From NCBI GenBank assembly GCA_036495425.1, contig DASXMW010000031.1, positions 5,994-69,993 of the forward strand: a stretch of 64,000 nucleotides of DNA, given 5' to 3'. The notes beneath the pieces were generated by a model. It had not been told where the DNA came from. It searched no databases and was given only the letters and a program-made list of their open reading frames with translations. This document shows, piece by piece, positions 42,305 through 51,102 of the stretch. The DNA is from Bog-532 sp036495425 (GTDB lineage Bacteria; Actinomycetota; Actinomycetes; Streptosporangiales; Streptosporangiaceae). The position numbers and the translations under genes were made by a program. Position 1 is the first letter of the stretch. Each line of letters begins with the position of its first letter.

Positions 42305-43183
42305 ATGACTGAGACCACGAGCGCCCCGGGCGCGGTGGGACCCGGTGGGGGGCAGTCGCTGAGCAAGGCGGGCGCGTCCCAGCTCCGGTACCGCAAGAGC
42401 GTCACCTTACTGACCGACGCCGAAGTCGACGCGCTGAGATCGGCGATCTCGGCCATGACCGGCCTGAGCGACGACCGCGGGTTCGGTTACTGGGCCGGCC
42501 TTCACGGCCTGCCCCTGCCGATCTCGTGCACCCACGGCACCTCGCTGTTCCTGCCGTGGCACCGGGCCTACCTGTACTACTTCGAGCAGTACCTGCTGGA
42601 CGTGATGCCGGCCGGCCAGGCCGTGAGCCTGCCCTGGTGGGACTGGTCGGCGCAGACCGGCATCCCGGCCAGCTACGCCACCCCGGAGCTGCCCGGGGGC
42701 GGCCCGAACCCGCTGGCCAGCGCGCCGGTCACCGGCATCCCGGACCTTCAGTTCACGGAGATGAACGTGCCCCGGGCCGAGCAGACGTCCCGGACGCCGG
42801 GGCCGGACGGGCCCGGGCACGGGTCCGCGGGGCTGCCCAGTGCCGCCGAGGTGGCCGCGGTCCTCCGGCTCGAGGACTTCGACGACTTCTCGGGGCAGCT
42901 GGAAGACCTGCACAACCGGGTGCATGTGTGGGTGGGCGGCACGATGAGCGAGATCCCGGTGGCGGCGTTCGACCCGTTGTTCTGGGCCCACCACACGATG
43001 ATCGACCGCCTGTGGGCGATCTGGCAGCAGGCCCACCACGGGGCCGGGGTCGGGTCGGTGCCGTCCAGCTTCCCGCTGGGCCCGTTCCCGACGCTCAACG
43101 TCGGCCAGACGCTGAGCATCACCGCGCTCGGCTACCAGTACGCGGCGGCCACCAGTTCGGCCGCACCGGCCGGGGGGAACTGA
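42305..43183 (+). CDS. Tyrosinase (type 3 copper phenol oxidase)
   Basis: This 292-residue protein starts at ATG 42305. The CuA ligands are likely H67 (GLHG), H77 (CTHGTS) and H86 (LPWHRAYL). The CuB ligands are H203 and H207 (DLHNRVHVWVGG) and H230 (DPLFWAHHTMIDRLW). It would oxidise mono- or diphenols to quinones with O2. There is no signal peptide or Tat motif. A Streptomyces-type MelC1 caddie gene is absent. Instead the next gene, one base away, encodes a beta-sandwich-like protein. A His67-x9-Cys75 thioether bridge is conceivable, as Cys75 lies two residues before His77. Confidence 0.9.
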   Translation: MTETTSAPGAVGPGGGQSLSKAGASQLRYRKSVTLLTDAEVDALRSAISAMTGLSDDRGFGYWAGLHGLPLPISCTHGTSLFLPWHRAYLYYFEQYLLDVMPAGQAVSLPWWDWSAQTGIPASYATPELPGGGPNPLASAPVTGIPDLQFTEMNVPRAEQTSRTPGPDGPGHGSAGLPSAAEVAAVLRLEDFDDFSGQLEDLHNRVHVWVGGTMSEIPVAAFDPLFWAHHTMIDRLWAIWQQAHHGAGVGSVPSSFPLGPFPTLNVGQTLSITALGYQYAAATSSAAPAGGN

Positions 43184-43184
43184 G

Positions 43185-43649
43185 ATGGCTGACTTCACCG
43201 CCAACCCGCTGACGGTCACGCTGACCGCGCCGGCCGAGTCCTACCGCCGGGCCGACCTGGAGTTCCACGGTGTCGACCACGGACGTGCCAGCTACGAGGG
43301 CCGCCTGTTCGTCAACAACCCGGACGCGGGCCCGCAGACCCCGACCGACGATCCGAGCTACGTGGGATCGTTCTGGATCTTCGGGCACGGTGGCTGCGCG
43401 GGCGACGAGGGGCACTGCGACCCGCCGGAGGGCCGCCGGCCGTTCGACTTCCGGGCCGAGCACCAGCTGACCCCGATGAGCAAGATCGTCATCGTCACCG
43501 AGCGGCTCCGTGGCCTGGTCCGCCCGGGCGCAGAGTTCACGGTCCGGATCGTGCCCTACATCCGGCCGGAACACGCCGGGGCGCTGCCGGACAGCCTGGT
43601 CGCGGACCTGCTCCAGCTCGAACGGGTGGAACTGCTCACCTATCAGTGA
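43185..43649 (+). CDS. Tyrosinase-associated beta-sandwich-like protein (hemocyanin/PPO C-domain-like)
   Basis: This 154-residue protein starts one base after the tyrosinase stop. It is strand-rich: TVTLTAPAESYRRADLEFHGV, SYEGRLFVNNPDAGPQ, YVGSFWIFGHGGCAGDEGHC, IVIVTERLRGLVRPG and FTVRIVPYIRP. The pattern of a strand followed by GSFWIFGHGG resembles the C-terminal sandwich of hemocyanins and plant polyphenol oxidases, which shields the copper site. Two Cys (C71, C78) and several His around GHGGCAGDEGHC could bind copper. The role as activator, shield or copper donor for the tyrosinase is inferred from context only. Confidence 0.7.
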   Translation: MADFTANPLTVTLTAPAESYRRADLEFHGVDHGRASYEGRLFVNNPDAGPQTPTDDPSYVGSFWIFGHGGCAGDEGHCDPPEGRRPFDFRAEHQLTPMSKIVIVTERLRGLVRPGAEFTVRIVPYIRPEHAGALPDSLVADLLQLERVELLTYQ

Positions 43650-43787
43650 GGCGGCCCGGATGGCCCAGGGGCACGGCGAGAGCCCCGGCCGGGGCGGGCT
43701 CGGGGCGAGCGATGTGTATCAGGCGGCCCGCCCGCAGTTACTGACCAGGTAGGGGAAGTAACTGCGGGCGTTTCGCGGGGGGTCATC

Positions 43788-44780
43788 GTGCGCCGCTGTC
43801 TGCTGGGGTTGATCGTGGCGTCCGTCCTGTGGGGCGGCGCGATGAGCGGGACCAAGTTCGCGCTGGGCGCGTTCGCGCCGGTGACGCTGCTGGCCACCGA
43901 GCTGGCGGCGGCCGCGGCCGTGCTGTGGCTGGTCCTGCTGGCCCGCGGCTACCGGGCCCCGCGGGTCTGGTGGCTCCCGGTGATCCTGGGGTTGCTGGAA
44001 CCGGCCCTGGCCTATCTGGGCGAGACGCTGGGCCTGTCGATGACCAGCGCGGTGCACGGGGCGCTGCTCAGCGGGCTCGAATCGGCGCTGGTGGTGGTGC
44101 TGGCCGCGCTGGTGCTGCGGGAGACCATCACCCTCGCGGCCGCGCTGGCGGTGCTGGTCGCGGCGGGCGGGCTGGTCGTGCTGGCGGGCCCGGGTGCCAG
44201 CCAGGGCACGGCAGCGGGCGACCTGCTGGTCGCGGGCGGGGTGCTCAGCGCCAGCCTGTACACGATCGTGGCCAAACGGTTCGACGACGGCTCTGATCCG
44301 CTGTCCCTGACCACCTGGCAGTTCACGGTGGCGGCGCTGGCGGTGGGCGGCGCGGCCACGGTCCGCTGGGCTTCCGGGGCCGAGGCGGCGCCGGTTGCGG
44401 TCGCGCCCCGGTTCTGGCTGGCCGCGGCGCTGGTCGGGGTGGCCGGGTACGGGCTCAGCTTCCTGATCTTCAACACGGTGATCTCCCGGGTTGGCGCCAC
44501 TCAGGCCGCGGTGGTGCTCAACCTGATCCCGGTGTTCGCGTTCTTCGGCGCCACCGTGTTCCTGGGCGAGGGCGTGACCTCGGCCGACGTCATCGGGGCG
44601 GTCCTGGTCGGAGGGTCGGTGCTGTACTTCACCGCCGCCGACTGTCGCCCGGGATCTGGTGCTGAATCTCCGGCCACGGCAGCGGCAGCGCCCGGTGCGG
44701 CAGCGGAGCCTTTTTCCGCGTGTATCGGGTGGCCGGGCCCCGGCTCCGTCCGGGAAGATGAGAATCGGAGGCCATCATGA
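43788..44780 (+). CDS. EamA/DMT-family transporter
   Basis: This 330-residue protein starts at GTG 43788. It has ten hydrophobic segments arranged as two five-helix EamA repeats, for example LIVASVLWGGAMSGTKFALG, PVTLLATELAAAAAVLWLVLLA and VIGAVLVGGSVLYFTAAD. The tail is a Ser/Ala/Gly-rich cytosolic segment whose last four bases overlap the next start. It likely exports a metabolite or amino acid; the substrate cannot be told. A 138-bp gap follows the tyrosinase pair. Confidence 0.85.
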   Translation: MRRCLLGLIVASVLWGGAMSGTKFALGAFAPVTLLATELAAAAAVLWLVLLARGYRAPRVWWLPVILGLLEPALAYLGETLGLSMTSAVHGALLSGLESALVVVLAALVLRETITLAAALAVLVAAGGLVVLAGPGASQGTAAGDLLVAGGVLSASLYTIVAKRFDDGSDPLSLTTWQFTVAALAVGGAATVRWASGAEAAPVAVAPRFWLAAALVGVAGYGLSFLIFNTVISRVGATQAAVVLNLIPVFAFFGATVFLGEGVTSADVIGAVLVGGSVLYFTAADCRPGSGAESPATAAAAPGAAAEPFSACIGWPGPGSVREDENRRPS

Positions 44781-45277
44781 CCACTCCCCTCACCATCGCC
44801 GAAGGCGCGACCGGTTCCGCCGTCCAGTGGGCGCAGTACCTGCTGGTCCGCCGGGCGCTGAGCTACACCCAGCTCGACGGCAGCTTCGGACCGCTCACCC
44901 GGACCGCGGTCGAGCAGTTCCAGCGCGACGCTCAGCTCACGGTGGACGGCATCGTCGGCCCGGCCACCTGGGCCGCCCTCGGCGGCAACGGCTCGCAGCC
45001 GCCCACCCTGACCACCGGTGCCAGCGGGCCCGTCGTCGAAAAGCTGCAGACCATTTTGAACGAAGGTAGGGGCGGCTTCGCCCCGGCCGGCAACCCGGTC
45101 CTGGTCCCCGACGGCCAGTACGGCCCGCAAACCGCCCTGGCCGTCCAGGGCGTCCAGCGCCAGGCCGGCCTGCTCGCCGACGGCATCGTCGCCCTGCAGA
45201 CCTGGGCCATCCCCGTCCGCGCGGCCGGCGAAGTGATCGCCGACCTGTGCGGCGTCCCTGCCCCGGGCGGGGGTTAG
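44777..45277 (+). CDS. Peptidoglycan-binding domain protein
   Basis: This 166-residue protein has two PG_binding_1 repeats. The first contains GATGSAVQWAQYLLVRRALSYTQLDGSFGPLTRTAVEQFQRDAQLTVDGIVGPATW in overlapping form (GSFGPLTRTAVEQFQRDAQL, VDGIVGPATWAALGG). The second has VEKLQTILNEGRGG and YGPQTALAVQGVQRQAGLLADGIV. No signal peptide is seen, so either it is exported by another route or acts as a cytosolic adaptor. The ATG overlaps the EamA stop (ATGA). Confidence 0.88.
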   Translation: MTTPLTIAEGATGSAVQWAQYLLVRRALSYTQLDGSFGPLTRTAVEQFQRDAQLTVDGIVGPATWAALGGNGSQPPTLTTGASGPVVEKLQTILNEGRGGFAPAGNPVLVPDGQYGPQTALAVQGVQRQAGLLADGIVALQTWAIPVRAAGEVIADLCGVPAPGGG

Positions 45278-45286
45278 CCCAGAGCG

Positions 45287-45763
45287 CTAGCCGACATCGG
45301 CGGGGACCCGTCCGATGGCCCGGAGCAGGGCACGGGACAGGCGGCTCAAGGGGACGCCGGTGAGCCCGGCGGGGCTGAACCAGCCGACCTCGGACAGCTC
45401 GCCGTCGGCGGGGCGGGGTGTGCCGCTCACGATTTTGGCATCGTAGACCGAGGTCACGTAGGCGGCCCGGTCGCCGTTGGGGTAGGTCACCTCGAAGTCG
45501 GGGCCGCCCAGGGCGGCGATCAGGCCGCGCAGCCGGACCGGGACGCCGATCTCCTCCCGGGCCTCCCGCACCGCGGCTTGGGCGGGTGACTCGCCGATCT
45601 CCACCGCGCCGCCCAGCACGCCCCAGCCGTCGTCGTGGCCCGCATGGCGGACCAGCAGCACCCGCCCGGCCTCATCGACCGGCAGCACCGAGACCGAGGG
45701 CAACAGCAGCAGGTCGTGGCCGACGGCGGCCCGCAGCCGCCGTACGTGCTCAGACATTCCCAC
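45287..45763 (-). CDS. NUDIX hydrolase
   Basis: This 158-residue protein starts at GTG 45763, seven bases after a TACGGT box (45771-45776). The Nudix box is GGAVEIGESPAQAAVREAREEIGV with all Glu metal ligands. Flanking strands are VSVLPVDEAGRVLLVRHAGHDDGWGVLG and FEVTYPNGDRAAYVTSVYDA. It would hydrolyse a nucleoside diphosphate linked to another group; the substrate is unknown. A DUF4253 gene lies upstream on the same strand only after a promoter gap. Confidence 0.9.
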   Translation of the reverse strand: MGMSEHVRRLRAAVGHDLLLLPSVSVLPVDEAGRVLLVRHAGHDDGWGVLGGAVEIGESPAQAAVREAREEIGVPVRLRGLIAALGGPDFEVTYPNGDRAAYVTSVYDAKIVSGTPRPADGELSEVGWFSPAGLTGVPLSRLSRALLRAIGRVPADVG

Positions 45764-45789
45764 CCGTCACACCGTACGGCGGCGGTCGC

Positions 45790-46605
45790 TCAGTCCCACC
45801 AGAACCACCAGGTGGTGGCGCCGGGGAGTTCTTCGGCGTAGTCGGAGATACTGCCCTGGCCCTGGGTGATGTTGCCGGTGCAGAAGGCGAAGTGCTCGGC
45901 GGCCACGCCGAACGCCTCGTCGGCGTCGGGGACCGGCCGCTCGACCAGCAGCGCCATGGTGTCGAAGCCCAGGTGCATGAGCCGGGCCCCGAACCGCTCC
46001 TCCCACGAGCGCAGCACCAGGGCCAGCGGGGCCGGGCTGTCCAGGATGTTCACCGCGCCCTTCCAGCCCGCGGCCACCAGCGCGTCGGCGGGCCGGTCGG
46101 CCCGGACCAGGCCGATGGCGGCGGGCAGGTCCACGGTGGCGGTGGCCGCGGCCAGTTCCCTGGCCGCGGCCAGCCGGCTGGTGCCCGGGGCCAGGCCGGG
46201 GAAGGCCCGGCCGAACGGGGCCAGCAGTTCGGCCGTCTCCTCCGGGTCCTCGTCCTCGTCCGGCACCCCGCCGTCCCACAGCTCGGTGATGACCTCGGTC
46301 AGGTCCAGCCCGTCGACCACGCCGGCGTCCTCGGGTGACAGCTCCCCCTCGGCCCAGGGCCGTTCGGGCTGGCCTTCCAGGGCCGACAGCAGCAGCGGCA
46401 CCAGGCCGGACCCGTCCAGGGCGTCGGTCAGGGCCAGCCAGGCCGCGGGCGCGTCGTCGAACTCGGCGCTCAGCCACAGGGCCGGCTCGGCGGTGCGGCC
46501 GATCCGGCGCAGCCCGCGCGGTGTCCCCGGGCGGATCAGCCGCCCCGCGGGCAGCCGGACACCCGCGATCTCCAGCTCCCCCTCGGGCGGCAGCGCCCCA
46601 TTCAT
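45790..46605 (-). CDS. DUF4253-domain protein
   Basis: The supported part of a longer frame begins at ATG 46605 (GTG 46617 is also possible), giving 271 residues. Recognisable blocks are LPAGRLIRPGTPRGLRRIG, LTDALDGSGLVPLLLSALEGQPERPW and a C-terminal domain VPDADEAFGVAAEHFAFCTGNITQGQGSISDYAEELPGATTWWFWWD, ending in the aromatic run typical of DUF4253. The function is unknown. The frame continues upstream antisense to other genes, which was rejected as non-coding. It is separate from the panE-like gene by 65 bp. Confidence 0.82.
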   Translation of the reverse strand: MNGALPPEGELEIAGVRLPAGRLIRPGTPRGLRRIGRTAEPALWLSAEFDDAPAAWLALTDALDGSGLVPLLLSALEGQPERPWAEGELSPEDAGVVDGLDLTEVITELWDGGVPDEDEDPEETAELLAPFGRAFPGLAPGTSRLAAARELAAATATVDLPAAIGLVRADRPADALVAAGWKGAVNILDSPAPLALVLRSWEERFGARLMHLGFDTMALLVERPVPDADEAFGVAAEHFAFCTGNITQGQGSISDYAEELPGATTWWFWWD

Positions 46606-46670
46606 CTCACTGGTCACCGGCCCACTGTCCCGCACCGGACCGACGGCCCGGTGATCACCAGGTGAACCGT

Positions 46671-47627
46671 TCAGGCTGGCGGCAGGGTGGCGACGAAGGC
46701 GGCCAGCTCGTCCAGGTTGGCGCGGGTGTTGGTGCGGCGGCCTTGTTCTATGTCGTGGACGAGGTCGGCGACCTTGGTGATGATGGGGCCGGTGATGTCC
46801 TTCAGGACTTCGTCGATCTCGGTTTTGCGGTTGCGGACGGCCAGGTCGCGGTAGATGCCGCTGTACTGCTTGGCGCTGCGGCGGTTGAAGCCGGCCAGGC
46901 GGTCCAGGGAGCCGCTGAGGTCGGCGGGGTCGAAGCCGTCGAAGCTTTCCACCGGGACCGGGGCCTGGGCCAGGACTTCGCGGGCGATGGCGATCATCAC
47001 CGGCTGATAGCGGGCGTCGGACAGGTGCTCGGCGATGGTCAGGTCGGACACCGCGCCGGCCCAGAGCATGGCTCCGTAGGCTTCTTTGCCCCACAGGTAG
47101 CCGAGCACGTTGCCGGTGGGCTCGGCGTACGGGAGCGCGGCGGCCAGGTCCCGCACCCGCGGGGTGACGCGGCCGCCGTCGAGTTCGCCGACGCGGAAGG
47201 TCGCGACGTTGCCCTGCATGATGCGGCCGGGGGCCATCAGGTCGGCGCCGAAGTTGACGAACGAGGAGATGACCCGGTCCTGGCCGACCGCGGCGGCCAG
47301 GGGGCCGGCGGTGAGGCCGTTCTGGACGGTCAGCACGTAGCCATCGGGGGCCAGGCGGTCCCGCAGCAATTCGGCCGCGGCCCGGGTGTGCAGGCTCTTG
47401 ACCGCGACGATGGCGTGATCGACGCGGCCGGGGAGCTGAGCGGGCGTGATGGCCCGCGCCTGGACCGAGAACTCCTCCACGGGGCCTTCGATCATCAAAC
47501 CGTGCTCGCGGATGGCGGCGACGTGGTCTTCGTCGGAGTCGCACAGCGTGATGTCGTGCCCAGCCCGGATCAGGTGCGCGCCCAGCGTGCCGCCGATGGC
47601 CCCGGCGCCGATGATGGTCAGCCTCAT
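46671..47627 (-). CDS. Ketopantoate reductase family protein
   Basis: This 318-residue protein has the N-terminal Rossmann motif LTIIGAGAIGGTLGAHLIRAG, then DHAIVAVKSLHTR, LTVQNGLTAG and VNFGADLMAPGRIMQGN. The C-terminal helical domain has YLWGKEAYGAMLWAGAVSDLT, with the conserved Lys. It would reduce 2-dehydropantoate or a similar 2-keto acid. It is translationally coupled to the DUF885 protein (overlap 47624-47627) within an operon with an RpiR regulator, so a role outside pantothenate synthesis is possible. Confidence 0.88.
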   Translation of the reverse strand: MRLTIIGAGAIGGTLGAHLIRAGHDITLCDSDEDHVAAIREHGLMIEGPVEEFSVQARAITPAQLPGRVDHAIVAVKSLHTRAAAELLRDRLAPDGYVLTVQNGLTAGPLAAAVGQDRVISSFVNFGADLMAPGRIMQGNVATFRVGELDGGRVTPRVRDLAAALPYAEPTGNVLGYLWGKEAYGAMLWAGAVSDLTIAEHLSDARYQPVMIAIAREVLAQAPVPVESFDGFDPADLSGSLDRLAGFNRRSAKQYSGIYRDLAVRNRKTEIDEVLKDITGPIITKVADLVHDIEQGRRTNTRANLDELAAFVATLPPA

Positions 47628-49306
47628 GCTGAAGCCTCCGCGGTGGTCCAGCGCCCGATCTCATCGTCGAGCACGGTGAGCGGGATCGCGCCGTTGCCCA
47701 GTACCGCGTGGTGGAACCGGTGCAGCTCGAACCGGGACCCGAGCGCGTGGCGGGCCTGCTCGCGCAGGCGCACGATCTCGCGGCGGCCGGTCACGTAGGC
47801 CAGCGCCTGGCCGGGCCAGCCGATGTAGCGGTCGATCTCGTTGCGCACGTTGGCTTGGGTGGTGGCGGTGCGGGAGTACATGAATTCCATGGCCTGCCGC
47901 CGCGACCAGCCGAGGTGGTGCAGGCCGGTGTCCACCACCAGCCGGCAGGCGCGCAGCGAGGCGAAGGACAGCATGCCCAGCCGGGCCATCGGGCTGTCGT
48001 AGAGGCCGATCTCGTCGGCCAGCCGCTCGGCGTACAGGCCCCAGCCCTCGTTGAAGGCGCACAGCTCGGTGTCGATGTGCCGCCGGTAGCGCGGGATGTC
48101 GAGGGTCTGGGCCAAGGCCAGCTGCAGGTGGTGCCCGGGCACCGATTCGTGGAAGGCCAGCGCCTGGTACTCGTAGCGGTAGCGCTGGCCCGGATCGGTG
48201 GTCAGCAGGCAGTGCGCGCCGGGGCGGCTGCCGTCGGCGGCCGGGGGCCGGTAGTAGGCCAGCGCGCTGTTGTCGGCGTCGATCGGGTTGATCTCCTCGA
48301 TGGCGCAGGCCGGGATGTCGTAGGGCTCGAAGCAGCGGCCGCGGGCGGCTTCGGCCCGGTCGAGGGCGTCCTGGGCGGTGGCGATGATCTCCTGGCGGGT
48401 CCGGAAGCGCAGCGCCGGGTCGTCGCGCAGCCGGGCCGCGATGACCGCGAAGTCGGTCTCGCCGAGGGCTTCGCGCCCGATTTTCGACCACCGGCCGGAC
48501 AGCTCGTCCAGCTCGGCCAGGCCGATGGCGTGGATCTCCTCCGGCGCCAGCGTGGTGGTGGTGTGCCGCGCGACCGCGGCCCGGTAGCCGGCCTCGCCGC
48601 CGGGGATCTCCCGGATGCCGGCCCGGTCGTCGGGCCGGGCCAGCGGGGCCAGGTCGTGGCGCAGCAGGCCGGCCAGCCGCTGCATGGCGGGCCTGATCGT
48701 GCCGGTCAGGTGGGTGGTCGCCGCTTCCAGCACCGCCTCGTCCGCGTCGCGGGCCGGCTTGAGCAGGTCATCGTCGGCTACCGGCCGGGCCAGGTAGCCG
48801 GTCAGCTGGCGGATGGACTGCTCGACCCCCATGACGGTGGGGGTCCGGCCGTCCGCGGCTTCGGTCAGGTACCGCTGGCCGATGGCGTCGAAGGTGGCGC
48901 CGATTTTCGACAGCCGGCTGAGGTAGCGTTCGGCCGCGCCGGGGCCATCGGTGGTCATGGCGGGCACGGCCTGGAAGATCAGGCCCTGGCGGCTGACGTA
49001 GCCCTGGGCCGAGGCGTTGGCCGCCCACAGCGAGTGCTCGGCGTCGGCGCGGGCTCCTTCGACCAGGGCGGTGAGCACCCCGAGATCCACGCGCTGGGCG
49101 TCGGTGAGGCCCGCGGGGCCGATCGCGGCCACCTGGTGGCCGATGGCGGCGAGGTCCAGGGCGGCCCGCTGGCTGGCCTCCCGGCTCGGATCGCAGGTCA
49201 GGCCGTCGAAGTCGGCCACCCCGAGCAGGGTCGCGTTGTACGGGTCGTAACCGTGCTGGACGGCGAAGTACGCCTCGCCGAGACGGCCGAGTTCAGCTGC
49301 GGACAT
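47624..49306 (-). CDS. DUF885 family metallopeptidase-like protein
   Basis: This 560-residue protein begins at ATG 49306. The motif LAFHESVPGHHLQLALAQ (about residue 390) with HESxPGHH is the zinc-binding signature of the DUF885 family, and NEGWGLYAERLADEIG supplies the distal Glu. SRTATTQANVRNEIDRYIGWPGQALAYVTG follows. Related proteins act as peptidases. It lies downstream of an RpiR regulator that it overlaps by 14 bases and upstream of the ketopantoate reductase gene, in the same operon as an isoaspartyl peptidase, which suggests peptide or modified amino-acid catabolism. Confidence 0.88.
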   Translation of the reverse strand: MSAAELGRLGEAYFAVQHGYDPYNATLLGVADFDGLTCDPSREASQRAALDLAAIGHQVAAIGPAGLTDAQRVDLGVLTALVEGARADAEHSLWAANASAQGYVSRQGLIFQAVPAMTTDGPGAAERYLSRLSKIGATFDAIGQRYLTEAADGRTPTVMGVEQSIRQLTGYLARPVADDDLLKPARDADEAVLEAATTHLTGTIRPAMQRLAGLLRHDLAPLARPDDRAGIREIPGGEAGYRAAVARHTTTTLAPEEIHAIGLAELDELSGRWSKIGREALGETDFAVIAARLRDDPALRFRTRQEIIATAQDALDRAEAARGRCFEPYDIPACAIEEINPIDADNSALAYYRPPAADGSRPGAHCLLTTDPGQRYRYEYQALAFHESVPGHHLQLALAQTLDIPRYRRHIDTELCAFNEGWGLYAERLADEIGLYDSPMARLGMLSFASLRACRLVVDTGLHHLGWSRRQAMEFMYSRTATTQANVRNEIDRYIGWPGQALAYVTGRREIVRLREQARHALGSRFELHRFHHAVLGNGAIPLTVLDDEIGRWTTAEASA

Positions 49307-50168
49307 GGAGGGCCCGGTAGATGTGCACTGATCGCTCCCAGTCGGCCATGCGCTCGATGGCCGCCTCGCCCACGCCATGGAAGACGGCGTCGGCCAGGCT
49401 CTCGGCCAGCACGAGCAGCGCGGCGAACGAGTCGAAGGGGACCCCGTCCAGCGCGACCGGCAGCACGATGTCCGCTTCGTCGGCCGACGGGGAGAGTGAT
49501 TCGTCGGTGATCAGGATGACGCTGGCCCCGCGGGCCCTGGCCATCGAGACGACCTCTCTGGCCGCCAGCTCGTGCCGCCGCAGGTCGAACACGATCGCCA
49601 CCGAGTCCCGGCCGGCCCGCAGGTACTTGCCGACGTCGGCGCCGAGCGGCTCGTCGGCGTAGTCCACGTTCGGGATCAGCTGGTCCAGCTGCATGGCCAG
49701 CATGCGGGCGACCAGCCGGGAGAAGTAGCCGCCGGAGACGACCACGTGCCTGGGGTGGCCGGCCAGCAGGGCCACGGCGCGCTCGATCTCCCCCGGCGGC
49801 ACGGTCTCCGGCAGCCGGTTGACCAGCCGGGCCCGCTGGCCGACCGCCTGGGCGAAGACGCTGGCCTCGGCCGAGGCGGCCCGGTGGGCCCGGGCCCGGC
49901 TCAGCGGGCTCATCGACCGGGTGACCTCGGCCCGCAGCCGGTCCTGGAACTCGGGGTAGCTGCCGAACCCGAGCCGGGCCAGCAGCCTCAGCACGGTGGG
50001 CTTGCTGGTCCCGGCCGCGGCGGCCAGCGCGGCCGTGCTCTCCAGTCCCGCACCCGGGTAGCGGGCCAGCAGGGTCCGGGCCACCTTCCGCTCGGCCGGG
50101 GTGAGCTCGTCCATCCGCTGGAAGATCTCGTCCCGCAGCGGTAGCTGGGCGGCCGGGGCTTCGGTCAT
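49293..50168 (-). CDS. RpiR/MurR-family transcriptional regulator
   Basis: This 291-residue protein has an N-terminal HTH (RDEIFQRMDELTPAERKVARTLLARYPGAGLESTAALAAAAGTSKPTVLRLLARLGFGSYPEFQDRLRAEV) in parts such as ATLAAAAGTSKPTVLRLLAR-like sequence, and a C-terminal SIS domain with HVVVSGGYFSRLVARML and ARGASVILITDESLSP. SIS domains bind phosphosugars or related ligands. It overlaps the DUF885 start and follows the asparaginase gene by seven bases, so it probably controls this operon. An AT-rich stretch near 51128-51150 is a candidate site. Confidence 0.9.
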   Translation of the reverse strand: MTEAPAAQLPLRDEIFQRMDELTPAERKVARTLLARYPGAGLESTAALAAAAGTSKPTVLRLLARLGFGSYPEFQDRLRAEVTRSMSPLSRARAHRAASAEASVFAQAVGQRARLVNRLPETVPPGEIERAVALLAGHPRHVVVSGGYFSRLVARMLAMQLDQLIPNVDYADEPLGADVGKYLRAGRDSVAIVFDLRRHELAAREVVSMARARGASVILITDESLSPSADEADIVLPVALDGVPFDSFAALLVLAESLADAVFHGVGEAAIERMADWERSVHIYRALHVRS

Positions 50169-50175
50169 GGCGCGC

Positions 50176-51102
50176 TCATGTCGTGACGGCCGGCTCGGCG
50201 CCGGGACCGCGGGCCGAGAACATCATCGGCGAGTTGTGGGCCACCACCACGCGGCCGTCGCCGCCCACCGCGACCACGCCGCCGGTGGCGCCGCGCTGGG
50301 TCAGTTCCTGCTCGAAGGTGGCCCGGACCGCCGCGGCCAGGCTGGCGCGCGAGTAGCGGATGCGGGCCGCGATGTCGTAGGCGACCACGCCGCGGATGAA
50401 GGCCTCGCCGTCGCCCGTGGACGACACCGCGACGACGTCGTCGCGGGCGTACACGCCGGCGCCGACGATGGGGCTGTCACCGACCCGCCCGTCGGCCTGG
50501 CCGGTCATCCCGCCGGTGGAGGTGGCGGCGGCCACGCGGCCGGCCGCGTCGCGGGCCACCGCGCCGACCGTCCCGTGCCGGGCCGCGGCCACGCGTCCGC
50601 CCAGGACCCGGTCCAGCTCCTGCTGGCGCGGTTCGGTCACGAACCAGCCGGGCTCGACCACGTCGAGGCCGTACCCGGCCACCAGCCCGGCGGCCGGGTC
50701 GATCAGGAGCACGTGATCGGTCTGCTCCATCACCCGGCGAGCCAGCCGGACCGGATTACGCGCGTATTTGGAGGCGGCCACGGCCCCGGCCCGCCCGGAA
50801 CCGGTCATCACCGAGGCGTCCAGCTCGGCCCGCCCGCTGGCGGTGAGGGCGGCGCCCCGGCCCGCGTTGAACAGCGGGTCGTCCTCCAGCGCCACCACGC
50901 TGGCGCAGACGGCGTCCAGGGCCGACCCGCCCGCGGCCAGTACCTGCCATCCGGCCTGGTAGGCGGCCCGCAGCCCGTTCTCGTAGGGGGCCCGGCCCAC
51001 CGGATCCAGCTCCAGGACCCGGCCTCCGGCCCCGCCGTGCAGGGCCAGGCTCGGCCCCTCCCCCGGCGGCGCCACCTCGAACAGGCGCGTCGTGATCGTC
51101 AT
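50176..51102 (-). CDS. Isoaspartyl peptidase/L-asparaginase (Ntn hydrolase)
   Basis: This 308-residue protein starts at ATG 51102. It shows ALHGGAGGRVLEL, ALDAVCASVVALEDDPLFNAGRGAALTASGRAELDASVM and the nucleophile region RHGTVGAVARDAAGRVAAATSTGGMTGQADGRVGDSPIVGAG in overlapping recognisable parts such as HGTVGAVARDAAGRVAA, where the Thr after Gly is the autoprocessing nucleophile. It would hydrolyse beta-aspartyl dipeptides or asparagine. It heads the operon with RpiR, DUF885 and ketopantoate reductase genes, consistent with salvage of damaged or peptide-derived amino acids. Confidence 0.9.
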   Translation of the reverse strand: MTITTRLFEVAPPGEGPSLALHGGAGGRVLELDPVGRAPYENGLRAAYQAGWQVLAAGGSALDAVCASVVALEDDPLFNAGRGAALTASGRAELDASVMTGSGRAGAVAASKYARNPVRLARRVMEQTDHVLLIDPAAGLVAGYGLDVVEPGWFVTEPRQQELDRVLGGRVAAARHGTVGAVARDAAGRVAAATSTGGMTGQADGRVGDSPIVGAGVYARDDVVAVSSTGDGEAFIRGVVAYDIAARIRYSRASLAAAVRATFEQELTQRGATGGVVAVGGDGRVVVAHNSPMMFSARGPGAEPAVTT

